In this document: one piece after another, positions 1 to 10,516 of the stretch
Numbering within the stretch: the first letter of the stretch is position 1
Layout of the letters: every line of letters starts with the position of its first letter
Notes under the pieces: generated by a model
Databases searched by the model: none
What the model saw: the letters and a program-made list of their open reading frames with translations, nothing else
Told to the model about the DNA's origin: nothing
From: Nephromyces sp. MM_2019
Taxonomy: Eukaryota; Apicomplexa; Aconoidasida; Nephromycida
Direction of reading: 5' to 3'
DNA length: 18,856 nucleotides
Assembly (NCBI GenBank): GCA_015657535.1
Contig: JADHZB010000300.1
Coordinates: forward strand, 1-18,856
Made by a program: the position numbers and the translations under genes

Positions 1-65
<65 letters not shown>
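1..65. repeat. (TG)n microsatellite at left edge
   Basis: An uninterrupted TG dinucleotide run occupies the first 65 bases and then decays into TATG-type units. It lies on the 3' side of the last visible acyltransferase exon, so it reads CA on that gene's sense strand and probably sits in its next intron. The run begins at base 1, so its true length is unknown. Confidence 0.98.
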
Positions 66-67
<2 letters not shown>

Positions 68-138
68 ATGTATGTGTGTATATTTAATTCAAAACATTTA
101 TATTATAAATAATTCTGAATGTGTGTGTATAGATATAC

Positions 139-620
139 ATTAATAGTTGTATCAGACTCTGTCCAAGTAATTTTGCCTCGTCCATTAAAAGACATATCAT
201 TCGTCCTCCTCACAGAAATACAGCCAGCCATCCTAGCCAGTTTCCCAATAATACCACTCTTGAATGACTATTCATACACACACACACAACACACGCATAC
301 ACATATATAATATAATTATAGAGTATAGAGTATAATGTATAAATTGGCTTACCTTTTCCGCTATTAGGAATCGTAATTTACGGGGAATGGTCGCTATGAG
401 TAGCTATTAAGGTTGTATGTAGAGGTAATGGGTATATTTGTTTCATTATAAATATATACACATTCATAATCTTATGAATGTGTATATACACACATCTCAT
501 TTCCATAGATGTATGTGTACTTCTATCCATACACACACACACATACATAGTGATAAATGTGTTTACCGAAGCATCCATAAATTGATTATTATGATTTCCA
601 ACAAATACCACCTGTTGAGT

Positions 621-659
<39 letters not shown>

Positions 660-1094
660 ATACTTATAAATATTAATACATACACACATATGTGTATTAA
701 ATAGCTAATGAAAGGTATATGTAAATAATTAAGTGTGTGTACACATCATCATCATTCAAGTTTGATGTGTTTGTGGCCATATTACCGGTCCATAAAGTGG
801 GATACGTTCAAAATTAATAACATCAATGTGGTTGAAAAATGAACGAACAATTACCCTGAAAATACACATATATATACACATATATTTATACATGTGTATA
901 TATTGATACGTGCACATATCCACACACATGTATGTTTATATGTACTGATATGTTCTAACAGGAATAGCACACAGGAATAAATACACCCTTATAAAATACA
1001 CATATAAAATACACACATGTATATATACATGTGTACAGAGATACATACACACACACACTTACCATGATAAGGATCGTATTAAAAAGTACACCAT
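139..1094 (-). CDS. Glycerol-3-phosphate/DHAP acyltransferase, SCT1/GPT2/GAT type (five 5' exons, partial)
   Basis: Exons on the minus strand are 1094-1063, 855-786, 611-567, 403-353 and 267-139. Introns of 207, 174, 163 and 85 nt have donors GTAAGT, GTAATA, GTAAAC and GTAAGC and AG acceptors, and all phases match. The joined 109 residues begin at ATG 1094. They show a hydrophobic N-terminus (1-20), GPVVFVG then the catalytic block NHNNQFMD (about 40-47, His41 and Asp47), the RKLRFLIAEKSF block (about 57-68), and IIGKLARMAG followed by RRTND and GRGKI (about 72-98). This order is that of the PlsC-like acyltransferase domain of fungal and apicomplexan ER glycerol-3-phosphate acyltransferases, which make lysophosphatidate, the first step of glycerolipid synthesis. 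The His and Asp are five residues apart, not the classic four. The last donor, GTATAT at 138, leads to exons left of the window. The substrate (G3P, DHAP or a lysolipid) is inferred from resemblance only. Confidence 0.85.
453..488. repeat. Perfect inverted repeat in acyltransferase intron 3
   Basis: Two 17-bp arms, 453-469 and 472-488, are exact reverse complements separated by two bases, so RNA from either strand could fold into a 17-bp hairpin. It lies wholly inside the 163-nt intron between the exons ending at 567 and starting at 403. Both arms contain an ACACATTCAT core. Its function is unknown. Confidence 0.9.
623..656. repeat. (AT)n microsatellite in acyltransferase intron 2
   Basis: About 34 bp of alternating AT lies just upstream, in gene sense, of the acceptor CTACTCAACAG that opens the catalytic-motif exon. 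The pyrimidine-rich stretch of this 3' splice site is very short because the repeat comes within about 10 nt of it. Confidence 0.95.
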
Positions 1095-1201
1095 ATTTAT
1101 ACAATTTCATAAAAATGTTTTAAAATGAGAAAAAACGGTTATATGAATTTCAAGACCTAAAAAGTGTGTATACATATATTTATACATATATAGTTGTATC
1201 T

Positions 1202-1357
1202 ATGTGTGTGTGAGTGTGTGTGTGTGTGTATGTGTGTGTGTGTATGTGTGTGTGTGTGTATGTGTGTGTGTGTGTATGTGTGTGTGTATGTGTGTGTGTG
1301 TGTGTGTGTATGTGTGTGTGTGTGTGTGTGTGTATGTGTGTGTGTGTGTGTGTGTCT

Positions 1358-1388
<31 letters not shown>
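1202..1388. repeat. Long TG microsatellite with TATG interruptions
   Basis: About 187 bp of TG is interrupted by periodic TA and a few C substitutions. It starts about 110 bp upstream of the acyltransferase start codon and reads CA on that gene's sense strand. The open frames across it (poly Val-Cys, poly Thr-His) come from the dinucleotide repeat lacking stops and are not genes. Confidence 0.97.
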
Positions 1389-4300
1389 ATTTATATGTGT
1401 GTTCAAATAGCTAAAAGCATATGTTTATATATCTGTGTATGTTATGTTAAGTTGTAAAAGTGTGGAAAATATAGAAATGTGTATATTGTAGTCAAAATTT
1501 ACTTTCCAATATAAAGAAATATTGGCTTTGGTTAATGAAACGTTAGGCATTAATTGTATTCCTCGGTTGATTGATGTGTGTGCAAATTATAAAACTGTTT
1601 TAATGTCTATACCTTAACTTTAGCATGTGTGTATTTAGATGTAATGTGCAAATAGGTAATTTCGAGAATTGTTATATTAATTAAACAAAGCGAATGTGTG
1701 TGTAATTCACAGTACTTATACAAATGATTTAAGGTGTGTATTGAAATCATTTACTGTGTGTGTGTATATATCTATACAAAACTCAATATATGTATGTTTG
1801 GATATATAACTCCACATGTGTAGGGGTGTTCAATATGTATATAATTATATAATTAATTCAATATGTGTGTGTTTATAAATATAATTCAGTATATATATAT
1901 AAATATATATGTGTAGGTGTAAGTTTTAACATTATATATATATATATATATATATGTACATATATTATTTAATAGTTCGAGAGTGTTGTTTCAATGAATA
2001 TGGTGTGTGTAATGATTTGTGTACATATGTTTCACTTCACACTCATGTCTATTTGAGCTAGATTTTGTGTACCTATCAATTTATGTAAATATGTGGTTGT
2101 ATGTGTAATTATTGTTAAAGCTTATTATACAGTATTGTGTGTAAAGCTAAAATTGGGTTATAATTGGCCATATAAAATGTGTGTTTGTTTATGCTTGGAT
2201 AATTGAAAATCTTTAAGTAAAACTACTTTTAAATGTTTAGATTATTGTGTTAGAACTGTAAATATAAATATAAATATATATATATATATCTATATCATAT
2301 TATCTCTATAAACACAAGGGCATATAAGCTACTACTATATTTACAAAGGACACTTAATTATAATTGAAACACAACAAGAAAGGTTAGGAATAGGATGACT
2401 TACTGGAAAATTTTATTCCTTACACACACTGGTAGGTTATGTGCTTTTTATGTGTGTGTAATTTATGATGGCTAATATTACAAGCACTAAAATAGAGTCA
2501 ATCTAATTGTTCAAAATTTCCCATTTTATACACCATTTTACACATTCTTTACAGCACATTTATATGTGTGTATATGTTTTTGACACAGTATTTCTACATG
2601 AATTATGTTATCACTGCCGTTTGTGCTTAATCTATTCATTATGTGTAAGTGTATATGACCACTTTAATGTGTGTGTTTGGTTGAGATTTCTTATGTGTAG
2701 ACATAAAAGTTTGAGTACTTAAGTATGTATGTGCTCATTTATGTGAGTATATTTTTTGGCATTTTAATGTGTGTGCACGTGTGTGTGTGATTGCTCTTAG
2801 GTGTGTGAGCGTGTGTCTGTAATAGCTTTAATATATGTGTGCATACATGAAAAGGCTTTTGTGTGTGTGCACATATGAGTGATTTTTATTTTGTGTGTAA
2901 ACGTAAATATATTCTTTTGCGTTTTTGAATAATTTATCTTTTATGTACAAACTCAGAAGCTCTGTTTAAATACAATTTTGTTAAGAAGTTCTTTTATGAA
3001 TAGACTCCTTAATTAACAATGTTACAAAGTATTAAAACTATATTCATAATCAGACTAGAGTGTAATTACACTCAACAATTCTAGCCACTACTAAGCTAGC
3101 ATGTTTATAAGTACTTTTTTCTGTTATTTTGAGTTATATTCATAAAATCAAAATCTAACCAGAGGGAAAGTGAATGCACATTTTTGCTTAGTGTGTAGTT
3201 ACATTCTAGAATTCTAGCTTATTAATTGTTGTATGCTTGAAAATAATTTTTTTGACTATAACCAACATTCATTTAATGTTTAGAGTAAAGATGTGGGTGT
3301 GTGCATTTGCTTACGATGTAGTTACACTTAATGTTTTGTAGCTAATACTAACTTAAAGTATAGATAAAAGTGTGGCTTTTTAAAATAAAATTGAATTATA
3401 TTGGAAGAATTGCTTAAATATATATATTCATTAATATAAGAGTGAGGTTCAGACTAACCAATGATAAATTTAAGAATTAAATTTTTTTTTGCAAAACTTA
3501 TGAATAATAAAATCATAACATTAGTCATCATTTTTCATGCATTAAGAAATACTTATATTCAAGTAATCCAACTATTAAAATAAACTACAAAATTTATATA
3601 CATTGATCTTAATCAATAGGTTTGATAGATATAAATTGAGATATGAAGAAAAAATTGGATACAGAAAGTAAAAGAAGGTATGAGATTAAAAGGAAAAATT
3701 GAAATGGAAAATCACCAAAGAATAAAACGAATAAAAATTTGAACCTAAAAATATTGTACCGTCTAATCTGATATTTTGAACAAATTTATTTATCACTACA
3801 AATTATAACTATTGTGTAACTTTAAAACAGTGAAATTAAGAAGAGGTTTAAATTGTAAAAAAAAAATACCCCTTTACAGATGTTTTCCACATTGTTGAGT
3901 ATCTTTGAAATTTAACTTAACTTGTTTTATAATATGATTCTATGACTTATAAATTGATTATTGACTAGGGTATCGAGTTTGTTGCATAATAGTAACTGAA
4001 AACTCAAGTGAAAAAATGTGGCACTCTGACTTGGTTAGTACATTTCGCCTTCCAATAGACCTAGTTGACTAATAATATCAATGATGTATTGGCATCGATC
4101 ATCGATATACCCATTAAAAGGTTTTAATTTAATATCTTTAGTGTGTCTGAGTCCCTGATAACTAATAGGTGGTAAAAAATAAAAATATTTCTAGAGCTTT
4201 GTTTTTTACCAAGAAATTAGACGGTTCAGAATATATATAATGTTGCCATATTTTCAGCACAAAAAATTTGAGCTTGCCCATAATATTTTTAACGGTTCAA

Positions 4301-4627
4301 AATAATCATAATTTGTTACTAATATGCAATTATAGATTCAATGATTTCGTATATTTCCTATGGATAAGAGTTCCCAAAAATTATTACAATTGTCCTTTTA
4401 TATTGCGATAGGCCCTTAAAATCCAGTTTGTAATAATACTCAAGTAATATAGAAGTAATAAAGCATTGATATGAGCAATATTTATGAGATTAGAGGAATT
4501 ATGTGATATATGAGTAGGTTGTGAAATTCAGTCAATAAAGACATCATAAATATATGGAAAATTTGATAGTTAGATGTTATTGAGGCCCTCGAACTTCATG
4601 TAAGTTGGGGGGTAGTTAAGTTTATGG
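1389..4627. other. Intergenic region, AT-rich with scattered TGTG islets
   Basis: This 3.2-kb stretch lies between the acyltransferase start and the COX15 stop. From 1389 to about 2900 short TGTGTG islets recur every few tens of bases on the plus strand. From about 2900 to 4627 they thin out and the sequence is plain AT-rich DNA. I looked for short exons flanked by GT-AG sites on both strands and found none with a recognisable protein signature. It probably holds the COX15 3' UTR at its right end and the acyltransferase promoter at its left. Weak internal repeats occur near 3060-3350. Confidence 0.6.
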
Positions 4628-7070
4628 TTATATTAAAGGCATCCTAGGAAATCGAAGGGTGTGTAAAAAGTTGAGTAGCGAAGTCAAAACTAGAACACTG
4701 CCAAACTGTGAAAAAATTGATTTGATACAGGAAATTTGTTTTTAAGATGGTTAGATTTGAATAGTTTGTAAAGAATCAGTGTGAAATTATGGTATTAATA
4801 ATGAAGATTTATCTCTGATTCATAAAAATAATGAATTCATCCAATTTAGGTGTTGAAAGTTTCTTAATTAGTGGTGTATACTAACAATTGCATGTTTAAT
4901 AGTGCAATACCAATTGGAAAGTAAAATATTTATAATAAAATTACCTGATGTGCAACACCTAACTCCGTGGGTACAAACGTGAGAAGAGTAAGAATCCCAA
5001 GCAGAACTTGGAAGGAAGTGGCCATGGGGAGGAATTTACTCGCGTTCTATATATTGAAAAGTATACTTGGACAAGAGACTTATTACACATATACTAAATT
5101 TAGGCTCTAAAATATATATAAAGATTAAAATAAAATCTCATGAGTGCATATATACAATTCAGGTGCACAGATAGATAAATTCGGGCCCTAATATACACAT
5201 TCGAGCATAACTACTAAACTTTATCTAAAATGATGCTCAAGATCAAGAAAATTGTGAGATGAAAATGGATTATAATCGCCCATTAAAACTAAATGAAAGT
5301 TAAACTAATCTCCATGGGCAAAATTCTATATGTATTACTATGTGTGTACTCATCTTTCTAAAAGTGATTATTTCAATGATATTTTGATTTTATGGTGATT
5401 AAATTTAGCATTAGTAGGATACAGTGTGTATAGTTGAATTTCATATCTTATAGTGTTGAAAGTGAGAACTTGAATGTTGTTTAAGTATCTATTTCTTGAT
5501 AGATTATTTAGATGGTATCACACTAAAAGCTAATTTTATCGTTTATACTTGTGTGTGTACCTTAATAGCATTAGGAACAGGGAGAATATAAGATAATCCA
5601 AATAGAGCATAGCTTGCAAAAAGTGTTGAATAGGCTAAATACCGATGATTGAATTGTACTACGGCTGTGTCCGAGTGGATTAAACCTAGATTTTCTGGGA
5701 CCTTATATATAGTTGGTGGTATCCAGCTTTATAAACGCAGAATTAAGGTACATATATGTGTTTGCTTTGGTATATGTGTGGAAATGTGTAAATGATTATA
5801 TGTGAATGTGTAATTGTGGATTTGGCGAATTCTCCTGAGTATATCATGGATTATGGATTATATGTATTATGAGTCAAATTCTAGACTTTTGTGTTTTACA
5901 ATCGTATGCAAGATGTACCAAAATTTTGTACTTTATATCTATATTTATGTGCTTATTATGATTCGTTATCTCTAATTTTAGAAGCTATGAGTGAGATAAT
6001 GCTTACTCTGAATACATTTTGGGCCATGTGTTATAGGCTCTACCAGCATCATTCCCCGCTACTAAAGCACCGCTTGCTAGAGTTGTGAGGATAATTAGAG
6101 ATAGTGGCCAACTTGTCAATCTTAGACGTTTGATCGCCGTTAAAGTGTGTGGAAGGCTAGAAGATGAGGCAGATTTAAGTGATGAGATAATGGTTGGCCT
6201 CAATAAGGTCATAGCATTCCAAATTAGACCGGAGTATAAAACCAAAGCAAATGACAAATGGGTCATCAATCTTAGAGGAGATACTCTAGGTCTCTCATTC
6301 TTATTTTCAGGGGTTTCTAACCCACTTCTGACCATCCACCAACCTACCAATCCTTGTGTAGCACCAATACTTAGTAAACCGAGGATACGTAGAGCTAAGG
6401 TCTTTTTGATCGCCTTCCTCAAGGTGAAGTAAAGAGCCCCAGCGGCAAATACACCTCCTGTAATACGGCCAGCCATCCTGTGAGCCCATTCAATAAAATA
6501 AATTGTTTTGAATTGATCAACAGTCATATCAGAGTTAACCGCTGAAAATTCGGGAAATTGCTTATAGCGTTCAAATTCCTCATCCCATTCGTGGGAAGAA
6601 AGTGGTATACTGTCTGACCGAAAGGACCAATCTGTTATTGACAAACCTGAGCCTGTTAAACGTGTGTAACCACCTAATAAAACCATACCCAAAACTAGGC
6701 CAGAAGATGCTAATAACCAAACCGCTACTTGATTTTGAAAAGGTCTGGTAGCTAACAAATCAGCTTCTTTATTTTCCGGTGGTTCTGAAGAAGGGTTGGG
6801 TGTAGAGGATAAGAATCGTTGAGATTTAAATAGTGGGCTGAACCTAGGTATATATTCGTGAAGCCATTGAGGTGTGTGTGCTGTTAAACTGTGTTGTGAT
6901 AACTTTAGGGGTGTGTATGTGATGCTTAAAAGATGTTTGGTTGAGTTATTTCTAAAAGGTAAATAGTTGAGCATCGTGAGGGGCTTCCAACAGCCATATT
7001 TGTTAAAAGTTGTATAGCTACACACACCTGAGTGGAGGTGTGACCCCAGTGAATGAGTGGGGAGCCTCAT
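4628..7070 (-). CDS. COX15: Heme A synthase COX15, four exons, complete
   Basis: This inner-membrane enzyme oxidises the C8 methyl of heme O to give heme A for cytochrome c oxidase. Minus-strand exons are 7070-6007, 5726-5561, 5046-4945 and 4705-4628. Introns of 280, 514 and 239 nt have donors GTAAGC, GTACAC and GTAATT and AG acceptors; phases are 2, 0, 0. The product is 469 aa, of usual size, ending at TAA 4630-4628. About 110 N-terminal residues are rich in Ser, Thr, His and basic residues, fitting a mitochondrial transit peptide. Family motifs are GGYTRLTGSGLS (about 123-134), EWAHR (His177), MTHLSFAL (His261), GNDAGRAYNTWPKM, QFNHRYLAY (His382) and GVAHQ (His443), giving the expected four conserved His on a multi-helix core. 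ATG 7070 is the first in-frame ATG; upstream the frame has only a TTG and then a TAG. The three short 3' exons carry two of the four histidines. Confidence 0.96.
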
Positions 7071-8544
7071 CAAGTCGATTTTAAGAGGGTTTGATGAGCG
7101 AGGCAAGCTCTAATATATGTATGGTTTAGTAGTTGTATTGGTTTTGTGTTTCTTATATATTTCGTAGGTATACTCTGTGCTTCTGTATATTATATGAGAT
7201 GTGTTTAGAGTGATTATTGTATGAGTTTTTATAATAGGCTATGAGTATAAAATCTAAGTAGAGAGTGTAATGATGTGTGCGTAATCTAGTTTCTGTGTAC
7301 TTCATGTAGGTATTTGTTCCTTAATAGTAAATGTTAGGCTAGTGTGGCAAAATATTTATTGTGAATTTTAACATGTGTCAGTACTTTTTGTACTGAAGGG
7401 TTTGTGCTATTTGGCACATGTGAGTTCAAAAATTGTACAAAATGAATAATTAGAGTGCGCAAAAATAGTTGTTAGTATATAGTGTGTTAGTCCACGCTGT
7501 TAGACGATTGTAAGAGATGATAGCCTATGATGGTAATATGTAATGCTACAGTATGAAGTTATTGTGGTGTATGCTTATATATGGTTTAAGTTGTTCTCAT
7601 GCGTGTGCTATTTAATACCTTTAATTGGCAATTATGTAAAGTAAGAGAAATATATATATGTTTAGATTTATATTTTGTTTAAATTATACACTTTAGAATG
7701 GCTGCATCATACATGTATAACAATTAGACACTACTCCAATATGTATTTGTTGACCTATTCAATAAATTAAGACTTAAGCGCATTTACTTTTTGCATTAAA
7801 TAAATTTTTTTTAGATAAGCCTATGCCTGTAGTAAAAACCTAAAAGGTAATTTTTCAGCTTTGGCAAAAGTTTAATCAGCAAGTGTAACCCAATTCTTGA
7901 GTTGAACTTGTTTTAATTGTTTACATGTAGAGTTCATGAATTGAGATACACAAGCAATTCGCATTAAGGGTTAGCATGGAATAATGCTAATAAAATAATG
8001 GCTAATTTATTAAATCATAAGCAAACTAATTTATAATCTTTGGCAAATTTTGGGAATTTTAACAAAACAAAATTGACCATTTCACTTGATATATGCCTAT
8101 ATGTCTATCCATTTAGTAACTTATAACTTGTTTTGTGGTGTATGTATGTGTATCCATGTTATGGGTAATGCTTTAATTTGTTTCAATGTTAAATTAATTA
8201 GAATTTATAGTAGTAATTAGGATAGTCATATTTGTTAGATATTGTTTACTAGAATTAAGCACTTTTTAAACTTTTGAATCTTATAAAATTTTAAGTCAGT
8301 TTGTGTTTGTTACTGGACTGAGTAATTTGATTTACATCTTTTCTAACTATAAGCTATTGCATCTACAATTCTCACAAATCACTCATCTAAGGGTTTAAAT
8401 TTCATTTATGTTTTGAAGGAATTAAATTTAAGTTGTTTTAAAGTGCTGAAAATTTAAAAGTTGCTAGGATATATATTGAAAATTTAAACTCATCAGCCTG
8501 AGGGTGTAAGTATATCTTAATTGTTAATTAACTAGGAATGTGTG
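7071..8544. other. Intergenic region, no gene seen
   Basis: About 1.5 kb lies between the COX15 start codon and the 18-bp array. It is AT-rich, with T and G favoured on the plus strand in the first 500 bp (A and C on the COX15 sense strand). It presumably contains the COX15 promoter and 5' UTR. I found no open frame, tRNA or exon-like segment. Confidence 0.6.
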
Positions 8545-8745
8545 TGTAAAAAGAAATGTGTAACTAGAAATGTATGTGTAACTAGAAATGTATTTGTAAC
8601 TAGAAATGTATGTGTAACTAGAAATGTATGTGTAACTAGAAATGTGTGTTTAACTAGAAAGGTGTGTAGCTATAAATGAGTCCGTAGTCAGGAGTGTATA
8701 TAGTTAAGAGTGTGTGTATCTAAAATTGTATTTAACTAGAAGTGC
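8545..8745. repeat. 18-bp minisatellite downstream of the Asn/Ser-rich gene
   Basis: The hexamer AACTAG recurs at 8562, 8580, 8598, 8616, 8634 and 8652, exactly 18 bp apart; the unit is close to AACTAGAAATGTATGTGT. Degenerate copies flank this core on both sides, from about 8530 to 8745. The array begins within about 20-90 bp of the stop codon of the gene at 8762-10516, so it would lie in its 3' UTR or just beyond. On that gene's sense strand every unit carries CTAGTT and an ACAC(A)T tract. Confidence 0.92.
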
Positions 8746-8761
8746 AAGTGAAAGTGTAGAA

Positions 8762-10516
8762 TCAATTTATATCGATTTGATGGCGTTCCATTCTCTCAAC
8801 AATACAAGATAAGCGTTCTATTATTTCATTGAATTTTTCCAAATATTCTATATTCTTAGCAAGGTATTCTCGTAGAACATATTCCTGAGGAGTTGTATTG
8901 TAAGTTGGCCTTTCATCATATCTATTTCGAGGGTATTCTCTAGTATCGGAAATTGGTGGAGCTATTAAGATTTGATTTTCTGCTGGGCTATTTATTGGTA
9001 ATGTTGGTGTACGCTGGTATATAGGTGTGCAATTGGGTGGAGTTGAAAGTGTCGGTGGTATGCTAGTTGTTTTGGAGTCTCTAGTTTGAGGAGTTTGGTT
9101 AGACTGCCAATATCGAAAACTTAGTGGAAATGTTTGATCGTTAGTAGCGGGTGTAGGAATATATATTTCGGGAGTATAGCTGGTGTTGTAATCACGAATC
9201 ATCTCACTTTGAGAGGATGGATAGACATCAAAGTATACCAAGGGACTTGACATTGGGCTACGATATGTATAAGTCATATATGGTGTCTGAGAGTCTGAGA
9301 AAGAATTTTGTATCAAGTTTCCACCTTGGTAAACCTGGCTCGATCTTAATCTTCTAGCTTGTATAACACTTTGCAACGTATTTTCAGATCTCACAAAGGG
9401 TGTTGGTTGACTCGCAATGGGTATTGTACTAGGGTTGCTTTCAGGTACCCTATAATAAACATAACTCTGCCTTAATGAGTCATCTGATCTTGGATTGTTG
9501 ATGTAATTAGCTTGCAGTTCGTTTGTAACATCGTGTATTGATTCTATCGCAACCGGGACAGCGACATGATTTGAATAATTTAAAGCTGTATTATCCAAAA
9601 GTTCTGAATTTTGGTTACTTGAGATACCTTCTTCTTCTATATACATATCATGATCATTATGGTTTTCTCCAGCTTCTTCAGAATCAATAGAAGCGTTATC
9701 TAAGTTTGAACGATTGTTAGTTGTGAATTCTTGCCCATTCAGAGATCCACTCCAAGGCAGATTGGCTTCTAGCACAACATCTGATCTTGAGTCACAACTC
9801 AAGGCATTAGGTAATAGCACTGGTTGTACCTCATGGCTGCACTGGGGTAGACTAGTTGCATATAAATACAAACCACCTTCAGAGTGGGGTGGTTCTCTTA
9901 ATATATTTCTGGATGTAACGTTAACATTCCCATAAGTAATATCCTCACTATTCCCCGATCTAGTATTTACCCTACCAGACCTATCTACAATTGATAAACT
10001 ATCAGTATTTTCGGTGGTTACAGCATTATTAGTAGAGTCTAAACCCAAGGCATCGTTGTGGTATGTATCAATTCGTTTTCTATTATTATTAGCGGGAAGA
10101 GGTGAATCAGTTTGTGATTGGGTGGAGGGTCTAGTATTTGAGGTATTACCATAAACCTCACCAAAAGTATACCTTGGTACGCTACTAGCGCTATTTGATG
10201 CTTCTTGTGAGTTTTGAGTATAATTTTGAAAGGAATTATTGCTGCTATGTATAGGTCGTGCTGTTTTTATAGGGTTACTATGTTTACCACCTAGTGTGTG
10301 GTTTTGAGTAGCATTCTGAGTATGGTTTTGTGAATTATTTTGCACACTGTTCTGTGAAGTGTCATTGCTTACCGGTTGAGTAGAAGAGCAAAACATGTGC
10401 GCAAGCTCAATAGATTGTGAGCGAGGTGCTAAGCGTGGTAATCTCAATTCATGAGATGGAATAACAGGAAAAGAAGGTAAATTTTTATTCCTTACTTGAT
10501 TTGCACTTGATGATCC
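8762..10516 (-). CDS. Asn/Ser/Thr-rich protein with C-terminal coiled coil, unknown function (terminal exon)
   Basis: A 1755-nt open exon encodes 584 residues and ends at TGA 8764-8762. It has no in-frame ATG near its 5' end; it opens at 10516 directly after AATTTGTTTAG, a good splice acceptor, so it is an internal-to-terminal exon with its start further right. The first 150 residues hold Gln-Asn-His-Thr repeats (around residues 45-70), followed by low-complexity Ser/Asn/Thr/Pro sequence. An acidic stretch lies mid-protein (around SEEAGENHNDHD and YIEEEG). The last 45 residues are Glu/Leu/Ile/Arg-rich with heptad-like spacing and should form a coiled coil. No catalytic motif, zinc finger or membrane segment is visible, and I recognise no family. 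The composition resembles the disordered regulatory or scaffold proteins common in AT-rich protists, which is inference. Base composition is clearly richer in G+C than the surroundings, supporting real coding. Confidence 0.75.
   Translation of the reverse strand, partial: GSSSANQVRNKNLPSFPVIPSHELRLPRLAPRSQSIELAHMFCSSTQPVSNDTSQNSVQNNSQNHTQNATQNHTLGGKHSNPIKTARPIHSSNNSFQNYTQNSQEASNSASSVPRYTFGEVYGNTSNTRPSTQSQTDSPLPANNNRKRIDTYHNDALGLDSTNNAVTTENTDSLSIVDRSGRVNTRSGNSEDITYGNVNVTSRNILREPPHSEGGLYLYATSLPQCSHEVQPVLLPNALSCDSRSDVVLEANLPWSGSLNGQEFTTNNRSNLDNASIDSEEAGENHNDHDMYIEEEGISSNQNSELLDNTALNYSNHVAVPVAIESIHDVTNELQANYINNPRSDDSLRQSYVYYRVPESNPSTIPIASQPTPFVRSENTLQSVIQARRLRSSQVYQGGNLIQNSFSDSQTPYMTYTYRSPMSSPLVYFDVYPSSQSEMIRDYNTSYTPEIYIPTPATNDQTFPLSFRYWQSNQTPQTRDSKTTSIPPTLSTPPNCTPIYQRTPTLPINSPAENQILIAPPISDTREYPRNRYDERPTYNTTPQEYVLREYLAKNIEYLEKFNEIIERLSCIVERMERHQIDIN

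Noticed and set aside
1194..1457. Open frames of poly Val-Cys or Thr-His over TG/CA tracts (also at 14.4-14.66, 15.9-16.3, 17.2-17.4 and 17.9-18.4 kb)
   Set aside because: TG/CA repeats contain no stops in any frame, so such frames arise automatically. There is no non-repeat sequence of protein character in them.
2507..2722. 71-codon plus-strand frame rich in Cys, His and Val
   Set aside because: Composition follows local TGTG islets; no family resemblance, no splice sites giving an extension.
5655..5705. tRNA-like string GGCTGTGTCCGAGTGGATTAAACC on the plus strand, resembling the start of a Ser/Leu tRNA
   Set aside because: It lies inside COX15 exon 2 read on the minus strand (LGLIHSDTAV). 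No T-arm or matching acceptor stem follows, so it is a coincidence.
5891..6489. Plus- and minus-strand small frames overlapping COX15 exon 1
   Set aside because: They are shadows of the well-supported COX15 exon in other frames.
7070..7106. Longer COX15 frame beginning at 7106
   Set aside because: Position 7106 is a TTG, with an in-frame TAG two codons upstream of it. The first in-frame ATG is at 7070.
9714..9935. 73-codon plus-strand frame inside the Asn/Ser-rich exon
   Set aside because: It overlaps the larger minus-strand coding exon and has no motif or splice context.
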